Positions 35,620 to 46,744 of a stretch of DNA of 64,000 bases are shown piece by piece. This DNA is from Heloderma charlesbogerti (Eukaryota; Chordata; Lepidosauria; Squamata; Helodermatidae), in assembly GCA_026122225.1 (NCBI GenBank), contig JANEZZ010000399.1:3172001-3236000 (forward strand). The letters are read 5' to 3'. Position numbers and translations under genes: made by a program. The notes under the pieces were generated by a model. It did no database searches and was not told the origin of the DNA. It saw only the letters and a program-made list of their open reading frames with translations. Each line of letters starts with the position of its first letter. Position 1 is the first letter of the stretch.

Positions 35620-35772
35620 AGTGCTCACATTTCTGTTATCCTGTATTCTTACAACAACACTGTAAGGCAGGCCAGTGTTATTATCCCCATATTGCAGATG
35701 GTTGAGGCTGAGAGAGACTAGCTTGGCCAAGGTCATCCAGTGAATTCATAGCAGAGACAAGAACTGGACAAG
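35620..35772 (-). repeat. MIR-type SINE
   Basis: TTCTTACAACAACACTGTAAGG, TATTATCCCCATATTGCAGATG, GGCCAAGGTCATCCAGTGAA and CATAGCAGAGACAAGAACTGG follow the reverse-complement MIR order closely. The best MIR copy in the window. Confidence 0.8.
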
Positions 35773-35784
35773 AAACTTTGTAGC

Positions 35785-35965
35785 TCTGTGGTAGAGCACA
35801 TGCTTTGTACACAGAAAGACCCAGGTTCAGTCACTGGCATTTCAAGTTAGGGCTGGAAAAGACTCCTGTCTGAAACAGCAGAGAGCTGCCTCCAGTCAGT
35901 GAAGACACCACTGAGCTAGATGGACAGAGTATACTGACTATGTGGCAGCTTCCTGTGTTCCTGAA
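35785..35965 (+). repeat. tRNA-derived SINE (type 2)
   Basis: GTAGCTCTGTGGTAGAGCACA (A box), CCCAGGTTCAGTCACTGGC (B box), GACTCCTGTCTGAAACAGC, then AGCTAGATGGACAGAGTATAC and GGCAGCTTCCTGTGTTC. Almost full length; used here as the reference for the split copy at 48879-54673. Confidence 0.85.
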
Positions 35966-36037
35966 TTTTAGCTCACTCTTAACCTAAAAGGTTGGGGGCC
36001 CTGCTCTTAGCCATCATGCTACACTAGCTTGATCTTA

Positions 36038-36734
36038 TTTATTTATTTGTAACATTTATATCCCACCTTTTCCTCCAAGGAACCCAAGGTGGCATACATG
36101 ACCCTCCTCCTCTCTTTTTTTTCATCACAACAACCCTGTGAGGTAGGTTAGGCTGAGAGTCAGTGACCTGGTGTGCATGTAACGACAACCGATACTATGG
36201 GTTGTTGAATCATGGGTTGTCATTATGTTCAAAGCCCAAACCATGGGTTAGCTATAGATAGTTAACTGCAGAGATAACCAATGGTTTGTTGTTGAGTTGT
36301 GACCTCTGGGTTGTTTAAACCATAAGTTGTCATTATGTGCGAACCCAGAACTATAGGTTGTTCATGGGTTGTTTCACCAAGCTATAGAGGTGGCAGGCAA
36401 GAACACTAAAATAAACCAGCTGCTCTACTTGTCAGTACTCAGTGCCACAAAGGCATTTAGGATACAGGGAGGGAGCAGGCAGAGGGGGTGGGAACCAAAC
36501 AACCCAGGAACTGACCAAACAACCAGTGGTTTGCTGAATCATCTTGCAGCCAAATCATGGGTTAACTCTGGATAAAGCAAAAACCCATGGGTTAGATTAA
36601 ATCATGGGTTGCCTTTAAATGTGAACCAGGTCAGTGACTGGCCCAAAGTTACCCAGTAAGCTTCATGGCCAAGTGGGGACTAGAACCCAGGTCTCCCAAG
36701 TCCCAGTCCAATGCTCTAACCACCACATCATGCT
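36038..36734 (-). repeat. tRNA-derived SINE (type 1), split by a TIR element
   Basis: The tRNA-like head lies at about 36734 and the A/T tail (ATTTATTTATTTG) at 36038. The body is GGGTTGTTGTGATG with CCTTGGGTTCCTTGGAGG. It is interrupted at a TCAGTGAC site by the element 36168-36630. Removing that element and one duplication restores a body that matches 676-872. Confidence 0.8.
36168..36630. mobile_element. Family E element, 463 bp, with 8-bp duplication inside a SINE
   Basis: The left end CTGGTGTGCATGTAACGAC and the right end TTTAAATGTGAACCAGG are inverted. Both are flanked by TCAGTGAC (36160-36167 and 36631-36638). The interior has repeated AACCCATGGTT-type motifs and aligns with 32087-32570. 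This is the only family E copy here with a clean 8-bp duplication, favouring a hAT-type origin. Confidence 0.78.
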
Positions 36735-36894
36735 GGATCTCATTTATTTATTTATTTATTTTTATTTACTTCTTCTTTTTGTAAAGCAGTGTCCCTGGGT
36801 GTGAAAAACAAAATACATTTGGCTCTCTCCTGATTAAAGAAGTGTGAGTTATTAATCATCTGTCTTGGAAACAAGTAATTAATATGTCACACTG

Positions 36895-37020
36895 AGATAT
36901 TTTTTAATTATTTATACAGCTCCATCAATGTACGTCATGCTTTACAGGCACTTCACAAGCAAAATGGGCATGTCCCTGTCCCTCAGAGAACTTACCGTCC
37001 AAATTTTAACCGTAGGGAGA
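36895..37020. repeat. Unclassified dispersed repeat fragment
   Basis: TTTATACAGCTCCATCAATG, GCTTTACAGGCACTTCACAAGC and GTCCCTGTCCCTCAGAGAAC resemble 9300-9410. Old and unclassified. Confidence 0.5.
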
Positions 37021-37615
37021 TGCAGGAAGGGGAAGAGATGAGTCATGAGAGAGACAGGGGCAGCAGCTAGGATGAATATGAGAAAATGCATGCATGTAAT
37101 TCAGGCTCGATTACAATGGGAAGAGCGTTTGTGAAGATGAAGGAGTTAAACCAGAAAATGTGAGTTTTGAAGATGAACCTGAAGAAGGAGCATGACATGC
37201 ATGATACAGGGGAGGGTTCCAGGCATAAGACAGCAAGAGATGGTGCATAAGACCAAAACCTCAACATGGGGTGGCTTCCAGATGAGGCATCAAGGCTTTT
37301 ATAGTGCCATTGCCCTGCCTCATTCATGTATTTTTACAGGGGGTCCAGAGAGCAAGGTCTTCTATTCATAATCCTCCCGGGTTTCCCCACTGCTTCTTCT
37401 GGCTTTTTCCTTACTGCAGAAAATTCATTAAAGAAAAAAAAAAGATGGAATTGCTGCACAGTGCCTTCTGATTGCTAATGCAAGGAGCCCTCTGCCTGGA
37501 AGGACCCTAGGTGTTTCAGATCCTTTAAAATTTTTTATGGCTTTTTAAGAAACCATTATTCATTGTCAGAAGGAAAGGCCATCACTTGATACATTTCTTT
37601 TTGTTCCCTGTTAGA

Positions 37616-37935
37616 GCTTTTCTACACAATGCTGTTAATCGGCTATTAATCTGCTGTCTCTACTTCCGGTTTCGTCACAGAATTGAGATTCGAGCACGAC
37701 ACGAAGAGCAGTTCCTTTCTTGCCGTTTCACTACATAATCTCTAGGTGGCACTGTGGTATAGCAGAATAGCACAAATACCCAAAAGGAAATCACACTTTC
37801 TTTTGCATTCACAATTAAATGCCACATTTTACCTGCTCTAAAAAAAACTTGCCAAAAATCCTGGTTAAAAAAAGAAGCAAAACTGGAGGGTCATGATATC
37901 GTCTAAAGAACCCATAAACAATTGTGAGAAGGGAA
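37616..37935. mobile_element. Family F TIR element, diverged copy
   Basis: The left end GAGCTTTTCTACACAATGCTG resembles the family F terminus. CTCTAGGTGGCACTGTGGTATAG aligns with CACTAGTTGGCGCTGCTGTTATAG at 56190. ATATCGTCTAAAGAACCCATAAAC aligns with TACGTCACATAAAGGATCCGTAAAC at 56335. The right TIR is lost where an A/T tract begins. Confidence 0.55.
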
Positions 37936-38151
37936 TGATGAGCACATGATTTATTTATTTATTACATTTTATTTATTTAGCATAGATACCAGAACCAAAA
38001 TAGTGTCTCAAAACACAAATAGAAGTCCCCTTAACTTTTGAGTCCAATCAACTAAAAGTGTGCCACCCTTCACCAGCATTAGCTTACCAATTTGGCAATC
38101 AAAATTTGCAGTCCTCCTGCCCCACAGTAAATACCAGACAAAATATCTACA

Positions 38152-38252
38152 TCAGCCTTCCCCAACCTGGCGCCCTGCAGTTGTGTTGGACTGGGGACGG
38201 TGGGAGTTGTAGACCAACACATCTGGAGGGCACCAGGTTGGGGAAAGCTAGC
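38152..38252. mobile_element. Complete snap-back MITE (family D), about 100 bp
   Basis: CAGCCTTCCCCAACCTGGCG is mirrored by CACCAGGTTGGGGAAAGC. TTGTGTTGGACT and GGTGGGAGTTGTAGACCAACAC form the inner palindrome. Dispersed copies occur at 27084, 28430, 31172, 35180 and 60894. Confidence 0.75.
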
Positions 38253-38297
38253 CTACATAGATGCAGGACAAGCTATGCCAATCATTCCACACAAAAA

Positions 38298-38475
38298 ATA
38301 TTTGCATAAGAAGAGGCCTGCTGGCTCAGACCAAAGTTTCATCTAGTCCAGCATCCTGTTTCCAACAGCGGACAGCCAGACACTCCCAGGAAACCTGCAA
38401 GCTGGGCATGATGGCAGCAACTGATATTCATATGTATGCTGCCTCTGAACAGGGAGACTTCATTTAGCTATTGTG
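38298..38475 (-). repeat. CR1-type LINE 3' end
   Basis: The plus strand CATAAGAAGAGGCCTGCTGG, CTCAGACCAAAGTTTCATC and TAGTCCAGCATCCTGTTTCC is the reverse complement of the CR1-like ending GGATGCTGGACTAGATG, TTGGTCTGATCCAGCAGG, CTCTTCTTATG. The sense-strand version lies at 40710-41345. Confidence 0.7.
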
Positions 38476-38589
38476 ACCAATAGGGCCTGAAGGACCCATC
38501 TTCCATGAATTGTTTTCTTCCTAAGAAGAGGAATATAAGAGAACACAAATATAGCCTTATATACCTGCCCACACCATAAGATCATCTTC

Positions 38590-38997
38590 AGAGGCTTTCC
38601 TCTGGGTGTCCCCAGAGAATGAGGTGAGGGCAAGGCAGGTGGCTATAAAGAAAGGAGCTTTTCAGTGGTGGCACCCCAGTTGTGGAATGCCCTCCCAAGA
38701 GAAGTGCTGCTAGTGCCTACATTTCAGTGCCAGCACCTTTTTATGCTGCCAGGTTTTTTACTCCCTCAGTTTTAAAAAAATGCATGAGTGCGTTTTTAGA
38801 TCTGTACACTGCTGCTGATTTTTACTCTGGTTTTTACTCTAGTTTTATTCTGTTTTAAACATAAGGTTTTTATATTATGTTTTACTATGTCATTGTATTT
38901 TATGGTTTTAAATTTTCTTTTGAGAACCACCCGGAGAGCTTCATCTATTCGGAGGTATAAAAATGTAACAAACAAAAAAACAAATAAATAATAAAAC
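38590..38997 (+). mobile_element. 5'-truncated L2-clade LINE 3' end
   Basis: GAGCTTTTCAGTGGTGGCACCCC then GTTGTGGAATGCCCTCCC translates as LFSVVAP-LWNALP, matching AFSVVAPRLWNELP at the C terminus of the full L2 ORF. It continues into a 3' UTR with the decayed hairpin ACCACCCGGAGAGCTTCATC and an A-rich tail near 38965-38997. Confidence 0.82.
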
Positions 38998-39187
38998 AAT
39001 ATATTTGAACAACAGTGGGCAACATATGGTGCAGAATTACCAGTGGCCTCAGCACGTAAATGGCTTACTAGGTCTTGTTTGAACCTCAGCTTTGATTCAA
39101 CTGAATGTTATGGTAATGGGAATCATGGGATCTCAGAGTTACTGTTGACGGTACAGTCTTTTTTCCAATATAGGACTGGAACATCAA

Positions 39188-39282
39188 TTAGGTTGCAATC
39201 CTATGCTCACTTACCCAGGAGTAAGCCCCATTGAACTCAATGGCACTTACTTCTGAGTAGCCATGTATAAGATTGAACTGTT
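39188..39282. mobile_element. Snap-back MITE with CATTGAACTCAATGG centre
   Basis: TTGCAATCCTATGCTCACTTAC, CCAGGAGTAAGCCCC, then ATTGAACTCAAT at the centre, and GGCACTTACTTCTGAGTAGC followed by CATGTATAAGATTGAAC. The halves are complementary, and the best-preserved copy of this design in the window is here. Confidence 0.65.
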
Positions 39283-40700
39283 ACAGGAATATGCATCCTT
39301 GTCCTACAGTTGAGCATTACTAGTTTATTGTACTTTTCAAAGAAATAGGTCCATTTTAAATACTTGAAGAGCTCATTGTAAAAACAGACTGATGACAGAA
39401 GGGAACAGGAGGGAATCCTGTTCACCCAATCCAAGAAAAGATTGTCTTTCCCTGAGGCAATGGTGCAGCTGGGCTGGACCTCCAGGTGGAAGCCAGGGTC
39501 CCACAGCCCATGGGGTCCCCCAAACAACTATCCAGAGTGTGATAGGTGGTCAAACAGGCCCATCATCTGGGCTGGGCTGGGAATGCTTGGCTGACACTGC
39601 CCATTGCAGCATCTTTTCTTATTTTAAAAAAAAAATGGTACTGTCAGGGGGCTGCTGATCAGGCACACATATGGTTACAGGCATTCACTTTATTATTTTT
39701 TTACTTTTTCATTTTTTACTTGAAATATATTATCCATTTTTACAATAAAATGTTTCTTATCCCCAAGTAAATATGTGCTTCACAACTGAAGTAATATGTA
39801 TGGCCATCTAAGAGCCCACCCCCACCCCATAAAAAGATTAAGTCCAGGGTCCAAAATTACCTAGCTCCACCACTGCTCCCAGGTTCCTTATTTAAAAGAA
39901 AATTCCACAATAAAATCTGAGCTGATCAAGCCAAGCAAGTGAGCACTGTGTTGGAATTGTTCGGAAGCACATATACATCTGAAATATTTCAGCCTCCAAG
40001 GAATCAGACTATAATCCATCAAAATAAATCAGAAAGGAGGTTGTTGTTGTTGTTGTTGTTGTTGCTGTTGCTGTTGTTTTAACAAGGAAAAATGCTGTTA
40101 TATATCCACCGAATTGCCTGCTGATAGTTCAAGTAGAGTCAATGACTCTGCACACTGCAATTATATATCTGTGTATGATCTGTGTGTGCATAGCAAAGGC
40201 TCCCAAGGTTCTGTCATGCACAAATGTGACTGCGCAATGGAATCCAGGATGGACCAATGCAGATAAAGAGAAGGGGCTAAGCAGATAGCAGCTCTAATTC
40301 TCAGTGGTTCTCAGCAAGTGCTATGGGACAAAGTAAATGGACAAAACTTGCCATTTAACAGGTTTGGGTCCAGTGGGGTGCCCAGATGTATCCATTTACT
40401 TTTTTCAAAATAAATGAACAGTTGACCTTAACTTTGATAAAATTAAGTGTGCACTTAGGGACAATTTGCAGTAAAGACATAAAATTTGGGAGACCATATT
40501 TATGTATAAACTTACTCAGCGAGTGCAGCAAGTAAGGAATCCTAATTTTAAGAAAGATACTATGGCACCATGGTTTCCATTTATTTCTGAAAGCCTTTCA
40601 AACTTTGGATCAAATCTCAGCCAAGTACAGTTGCTGGTATTGTTTTCTGAATAACAAGCACACACAAAATAACACACAGTCTCACACACCCTTTCTATAT
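39283..40700. other. No recognised gene; (TTG)n tract
   Basis: A (TTG)n/(CTG) microsatellite lies at about 40038-40077. No supported gene. Confidence 0.45.
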
Positions 40701-40704
40701 TGTT

Positions 40705-41345
40705 GGGAAGTTCTGGCCACTACACCTAAAAAAGGATATTGTAGAATCGGAAAAGTGCTGAAAGGGCAACTAAAATGATCAAGCAGCTGGAGCAACTCCC
40801 TCTGTAAGGAAAGGTTACAACATCTGGGATTGTTTAGCTTAGAAAAGAAGCAAGACAGGGGAGACACGACAGAGGTGTACAATATTATGCATGGTGTGGA
40901 GAAAGAGGATGGGAAGACATCTTTCTCCCCCTCTCTCATAATACTAGAACCCAGGATCATCCCCTGGTGTGGGGGAGATTCAGGACAGATAAAAGGAAGT
41001 ACTTCTTCACACAGTGCATAGTTAAACTATGGAATTCACTACCACAAGATGTAATGATGGCTATCAATTCAAACGGCTTTAAAAGGGGATTATATAAATT
41101 CCTGGAAGAGAAGGATATCAGTGGCTACTATTCCTGATGGCTCTATGCTGCCTCCAGTATCAAAGGCAGCAGGCCTATGTACACCAGTTGCTGGGGAACA
41201 TGGGCAGGAGGGTACTATTGCACTCATGTCCTGCTTGTAGGTCTCCCTTGAACAACTGGTTGGCCACTGTGTGAACAGAATGCTGGACTAGGTGGAGCCT
41301 TGGTCTCATCCAGCATGGCTCTTATTTTCTTATGTATGGGTAAAT
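40705..41345 (+). mobile_element. 5'-truncated CR1-type LINE (3' part)
   Basis: GTTCTGGCCACTACACCTAA, CTGGAGCAACTCCCTCTG, AGAGGTGTACAATATTATGCA, TTCAGGACAGATAAAAGGAAG, CTTCACACAGTGCATAG and GTTGGCCACTGTGTGAACAG, ending GGACTAGGTGGAGCCTTGGTC, TCATCCAGCATGGCTCTTA and a short TTCTTATG tail. This is the common CR1 3' region of reptiles. Frames are closed by stops; dead. Confidence 0.85.
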
Positions 41346-42371
41346 GATATAAACGGTGCTTCCACAAAAAACATTTTGCAGACAATTGGCATGGCTTTGG
41401 ACATGGATTGCACCAGTCACCCACAGCCCACATATTTGGAGGATGGGGTGGGACCCTGCATCCAATTCTGATTGCTGCCAGTCCAAATGGATGAATGAGA
41501 TGGGTATGGGTGAATAAGATATCACTGCACCAAAACAGTAGTGGCAGATTGAAACCCCTACAACGGGGATTGTCTTTTTTTTAATGAGGTGCTTCCCTGC
41601 TTGTCATTGCTGATCACGGCAATGTGTAGAAATAAGGCCCAGGTGAGCTTCACCATATCAAACCTTGCTAGGGCAACTGACTCAATCTTTAGTGGGCTCA
41701 CAAGCACTGAATAGAATTAAACATAATACTCTAAATATTAGAGTAATATAGAGATGTTAAAGTCAAAGGATAAGACAGGTCACTGCTGTCACTCTTTAGC
41801 TATCTTAACAATTGAAAAGAAGTGGCTTGGGTTAACCTTCCTTAGCTTAACATTATCTTCACCAGAGTTTCCCATTTTCTAAAACAAAATGTGCAAAATG
41901 CTCTTGTATTCTAAATGCTCAAGGTTAACTGAATGTCATCAATGTATTTCAAAGATGTTTACCTTTTTTATTTTTTACAAAAATCCGTTAACAGATCTGA
42001 TTTGTATGTTATAAGCTGGTGACCTCAGGCTTGGTTAGAAGAAAAATATTTTTACAGCTGAATGCATCTGTGTGTACATCACATTTCCATCTTTTGCCTC
42101 TCCTGTTACTTTTTATAGTTCTAGATTACATAATTAGCTGACCTATATTATTCCACGATTACTATGATTGCACTGAATCAGATGATTACAGTAATAATAA
42201 CACAGCAAGGAGTTGTTCTTTGTTGCTGAAGTAGCCTTTGGGGCCATGTGCTCAAAAGTATGGGCCAGGGTGAGGGGGACTACAATATATTTATGATTAA
42301 GAATGGAATCTTCAGTTGGTCTGATTTTTCAATTAGATATTGTAAGAGGTGAGTTCTACAATAGCCATGGA
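41346..42371. other. No recognised feature (1 kb)
   Basis: No gene or confident repeat. Confidence 0.4.
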
Positions 42372-42813
42372 GGGTACAATCCTATCAGGATGGCTGGCTG
42401 CCTCCAAACTTGGAGGCGACCGACTATCCAATGCAGGGAGGGTGGAGTGCAGAAGGGATCTTCTCCTCCGCATTCCGTCCGCCCTGCATTTGTAGCTAGA
42501 CAGCCAATTTTGGCTAACTGGGGTGGCTCGGAGCAGGGGGCAGGGGGAGGCCAGACGGCACATAGGAAGCGTTGTAATGGCACTTCCAGCATCTCCTCCC
42601 CTCCCCATGCCCAGGAACGCTCCCTTTTTGGCCACTGTATGCTGCTGTTAAGGGGCCAGGGGCAAACTGCCTCACCTATGAGGCAGCAGGGGCAGGGACA
42701 GGGAGGCGGTTTTCTGGGAACCAACCTCGGACTGCTGGCTCCGAGTTCGGTTCCCAGAAATAAAAAATCCTGCGGCCATCTAGACACTGTCTAGTGGCCA
42801 TAGGATTGCACCC
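42372..42813 (+). mobile_element. GGGTGCAATCC-type MITE (family C), long form, 442 bp
   Basis: The left end GGGTACAATCCTATCAGG and the right end CATAGGATTGCACCC are inverted. The interior (CGACTATCCAATGCAGGG, TAGCTAGACAGCCAATTTTGG) is homologous to 18639-18978. TTA follows the right end, but the left triplet is not preserved. The inner GTCTAGTGGCCATAGG arm is also complementary to the left end of the related copy at 34334. Confidence 0.78.
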
Positions 42814-42835
42814 TTACTAAAGTGCCCTTATTAAA

Positions 42836-42880
42836 TTAATAATAATAATAATAATAATAATAATGATGATGATGATGGAA
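42836..42880. repeat. (AAT)n/(GAT)n microsatellite
   Basis: About ten AAT units run into four GAT units. Confidence 0.95.
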
Positions 42881-43163
42881 CTGTATTATCAACACCACAA
42901 TATATATATAAAAAAGTTATATGGCAAATAGTCTACCTGTGTTTATTAATTAATCATTGAAAACACTTATGCCCTGCTCTTCAGCTGAAAAGGCTTCCAG
43001 AGCAACTTACGGTTCAAACCAGGGAGAGAAGTTACCAACCGGAGCTGGGCTCCATCTTCTGCAGCCAGGTGGAGGTTTGTTTAGGTTATATCAACAAGAA
43101 CACATTCAAGGCTTACAATTGATGCAGAAGGTGGAAACCTATCTGCTGAAGAAAGCTTTTCAT

Positions 43164-43394
43164 TGAGGTGTTTCAACATGCTCTTGGGTAGGGACACTGA
43201 TGGCTCTAGTTATGATGACACTCTGTGCCACCTGATGTTTCACCCTCCATGGGTTGGCTAACTGACTATGCAACACGATATCTTTCTTAAGAGTTTCCCT
43301 AAACCATCGTGTTTCAAGGCCCCTCTGTCCCATCCAGATCTCTATATCCATATTTCAACATGTTCCCTACCCAAGAACATGTTGAAACATCTAA
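43164..43394. repeat. 231-bp segment bounded by about 27-bp inverted repeats
   Basis: The left GTTTCAACATGCTCTTGGGTAGGGA (from about 43167) is matched on the right by TCCCTACCCAAGAACATGTTGAAAC (to about 43391). Inside the right arm a second perfect hairpin, TTTCAACATGTT/AACATGTTGAAA, is formed with an 11-nt loop. This may be a small foldback element or a terminal structure of the adjacent Penelope-like fragment. No target duplication could be read. Confidence 0.6.
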
Positions 43395-43578
43395 ACGAAA
43401 AGCTGCAGATGTAGTGCATAAGAACAGGCATGATCTTCCAGTGATGAGAATTTGGGGTCACACAACAACAAATACCGATAGGGAGTTCCGGTTTTCAAAA
43501 TTCCTGTGATTACTGATAAGTTTTCAAGGGATATTTTAAAAAAATATATTTGTAGCTTATAAGACTGAGGTCAACGTA

Positions 43579-43880
43579 GTGACCATGCCCTCTGACCCTC
43601 TGACTTTAAAACAGTTATTCGCTAGATCATGGTTGTATGATTCCAATCCACGACCAAACGATGTCCAGCATGTAGGGACAACAAAGGCACCTGTAGGAAA
43701 AAAAGGCACAGTGTGGGGGATGGAGTGTGGGGAATGTACAGCATGTTATGTGGGAGAAATGGGCAGACCGCTCATACCTCGGATAAAAGAATATCTGGCA
43801 GATATCAAATATAATAGCAGTAGAAATAAAACCATGGGTGCTGCATGCAAGACAAGAACATGCAGGCAAAATAATTAAAG
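43579..43880 (+). pseudogene. Penelope-like element fragment (GIY-YIG-type C-terminal domain)
   Basis: The reading frame at 43579-43878 contains TVWGMECGECTACYVGEMG followed by RPLIPRIKEYLADI. A Cys-rich VxCxxCxxxYVGET-like motif followed by RPLxxRIxEHxxDI is the signature of the GIY-YIG endonuclease domain at the C terminus of Penelope-like retroelement proteins. Only about 60 residues are recognisable. The reverse transcriptase part is absent, and the frame ends in a stop soon after the motif. The segment is probably a 5'-truncated relic. An unrelated bacterial-type UvrC or a host GIY-YIG gene is less likely given the repeat-rich setting and lack of exon structure. Confidence 0.7.
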
Positions 43881-44394
43881 TCAGTATGTTTATTTTGGCA
43901 AATGAATCAAATTTACACAAAATTAGGGGGGTTATGTATACTGAGAAACAGAAGCCTAGCCTGAAAGCTAAAGAGGAAATGATACAGGACTCAGGTTTGT
44001 GAATTCAAGGCTTTATGTATATGAGCCGAGAGTGAGTTCTGTGTATGCTTTTAAGGGGTTAAATGCAGGTGTTGGTGTTAGGTGTTACTTTTTGTAATTG
44101 GATACTAGAGGCTTCTTGGGATCTATTTCAAACCTTGATTCAGGGAGTGAGTGCGGCAGCCCTGGAGCTCTGGTATTGAGAATGGTATATTAACAATGGA
44201 AATGTTTATCAATGGTGAGAACAATGAAAACAGCTTTTAACCTATCACAAATGTGTGGACTGTGGAACCTTTGGGTTTAGCTTTTCTACTGTGTATTTGG
44301 TCAGAAAAAAAACTCCTTTTCTTGGATTAACAATCTACATTGGGTTTGTGCCTATCTTTGTGGAGTTACCAATTTATTCTTTCTTTATTGAAAA

Positions 44395-44735
44395 TATTTT
44401 TAAACTGCCCTTCATTTTTGTGGATGCTAAAGCGGTATACAATAAATATGACCAAAACAAGTCATGCGGAAATAAAATAAATAGAACTGTAAAGCAAAAT
44501 CCTCATAATAAAAAAAAACAGCTGACAGGTAGCTGAAACCAAGAACAGACTGACCAACATAGCTTCATTTTAAGTGCCTGGGCAAATAAAGATGTTTTGA
44601 CTTGGCACTGACAAGTCTGCAAAGTCAACACTAGTCATACCTCAGGGGGCATTGGGGTGGGATATTCTGCCATTAGGTATTATGCAATTAGGGTGCCACT
44701 ACAGAAAAGGCTTTTCCCCTAGCTGTCACATAATG
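44395..44735 (-). mobile_element. 5'-truncated antisense L2-like LINE 3' end
   Basis: Read on the minus strand, AAAGCCTTTTCTGTAGTGGCACCC translates as KAFSVVAP, as in the L2 C terminus. The 3' UTR ends near 44395 with TATTGTATACCGCTTTAGC and CCACAAAAATGAAGGGCAG, a decayed form of the L2 terminal hairpin region. Several stops follow. Confidence 0.65.
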
Positions 44736-44989
44736 TATTTCCCCTAACAAGGATATTTGGAATGAAGTTACAGTTGGGATGAAATTATACTTTGTATATG
44801 CGTGCATGTATGACAGTATGGGGTGGACCCACTCCTTGCTTGCACCACGCATGCCGACTCTGGTGTTGGCCCCAGCCACTGCTGGCATGTGGCCCCCAAC
44901 AGGTTCCCCATGCTTATTTAAAGCCACAAAATAACTGCTTCATTTTTATTATGTTTTACTGTCACGGGGAAGAGTTACCTTCATTCTGG

Positions 44990-45357
44990 GGTCTCCAATA
45001 TGGTCCCTCTTGGTGCCCATTAGACTCCCTGTCCCTAATTTTTATTTTTAATCAGGAGGTTGCCAATCTGCAAAGCAAAGTCCTGCCCTCCAGTGCCTTC
45101 TTTATTTGGATTCAAAAGAGTGTGTTTGTGTTTTGGAGCTTAGCCCCCACTTCCGCCTTGTACTGAGGTTCTTGGCCAAATTACTTTTATTTTAGTTTGC
45201 CATCTGAGAAATGAGTGTTTTGTTAGCAGCCATGCCCATTTTATGAATGGGCAAGCCACACTCCTATGGCAGCCATTTTGTGAGAGTGCCCATGCAATTC
45301 TCTCAAATTTCCAAATGTGCCCACCAACCCCAAAGGTTTGGGGATTCTTGCCTTAGT
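44990..45357. repeat. Dispersed TIR-like repeat (GGGGTCTCCAATATGGT ... CCCCAAAGGTTTGGGGAT)
   Basis: The segment opens TCTGGGGTCTCCAATATGGTCC and closes AACCCCAAAGGTTTGGGGATTC. CTATGGCAGCCATTTTGTGAG and AATTCTCTCAAATTTCC lie inside. I recognise this layout from DNA-transposon relics in amniotes, but the family is not assigned. Only a partial terminal inversion (GGGGTCTCC versus GGGGATTC) is visible. Confidence 0.5.
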
Positions 45358-46189
45358 TGTAACTGATTTTATGCATTCACCGAAATTGTATAGAACAAAT
45401 GAAGAAAATTCATGCTGTGAATTTTTTAAAAAGTTGCAACTAACTGCTTTTCAAGGCTTCTTTTGACCAAGGAAAGTGGGCTTGCAGCTTTGGAGAGTCT
45501 TTGTCTCCCCCCACCCCCCGCCCACCACTTTTCATAAAACAAAGATTAAACTGGGATCTCCAAAGCGAAAGTGGAAACGGAATGTCAGAGTTCAAATTGC
45601 ATTGGCTTTGACAAGTACAAATGGGTAAAATCACTCCAACCCTGACAGCAGTTTACAGGCTCCCAGTGGCAGCTGTATTGAGGGGAAGGGATCTTGCACC
45701 AGGGGTCACATAGCATTAAAATTCTTCATTTGGTAGGTTGCTGTGTTCAATGTCAGGGGTTTTGGTTTTTAAATCAAGTGGAGCATTTTCTGGATTTTTA
45801 TTCTTGTTTTTTTCCCTAAAAGAGCATGTAAGTGAGATACAATATTCATTCTGAGACTGTGACTGAGGCAGTGTGTTGCTGGAGACTCACCAGCGCCTCT
45901 GCAGCCGGATCCTCCTGGCCAGAAGTAAATGGGAGCGGGGGGAGGAGGGCTGCCTTAGAAGAAGTGAAGCAGTGATGCTGGAATGTGCCCTCACATCCCA
46001 ACTCCCCTATGGGGATGCTAAAGGCAGGGGAGGGGAGAGGGGGAGGGTGGAGAAGCTGGGTAAAGAAGAGGTACCCAGGGGCTGGGCAAATTGCTCTCCC
46101 AAATGCCTCTGCATGTGTGTGTAATTGTCTCTCAGTCTTTCCCCGTGCCTAGCTCATTCAAGGGAAAACCCTCTTCATCATAGAAATCT

Positions 46190-46668
46190 ACTGTGTCCAT
46201 TTCTGGATGTGAAGAAGGATTCAGATAAATTGGAATGAGTTCAGAGAAGGGCAACAGAGATGATCAGGTGACTAGAAACGAAGCCCTACAAGGAAAGATG
46301 AAAGGCAGTGGGTATGCTTTGCCTTGAGAAGAGAAGATGGAGTGGGGATATGATAGGGTTGTCACACAGAAGAGGGCTGCAACCTGTTCACTGCCATCTG
46401 AGACTGTAGGACACAAAATACTTGGCTTGGCTTAAGTTATTGGAAGGCGGATTTTGGTTGAACATCAGGAAAAACTTCCTAATGGTCAGAGCAGTCAGGC
46501 AATGGAACCAACTGTCTAGAGAGGTGCTGGACTCCCTGACACCAAAGGTGTTCAAGCAGAAACTGGACAGCCATCCATCAGGGATGCTTTAAACTGGATT
46601 CCTGCACTGACCAGGAGGTTGGACTCAATGGCTTAAATGGCCCCTTCCAACTCCATGATTCTATCAAC
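46190..46668 (+). mobile_element. 5'-truncated CR1 LINE 3' end
   Basis: CTGTGTCCATTTCTGGATG, GAAGGGCAACAGAGATGATC, CAGGAAAAACTTCCTAATGG, TCAGAGCAGTCAGGCAATGG, CCAGGAGGTTGGACTCAATGG and CCCCTTCCAACTCCATGATTC. The ending CAACTCCATGATTCTAT is the classical CR1 terminus. Only about 480 bp of 3' sequence are present. Confidence 0.92.
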
Positions 46669-46744
46669 AGTGAGTGTAATTTTATCATTTGTTCTCATAC
46701 CTTTGATTTCTGATTCATAGATAAAACTTTCAAAGGCCTTTAAA

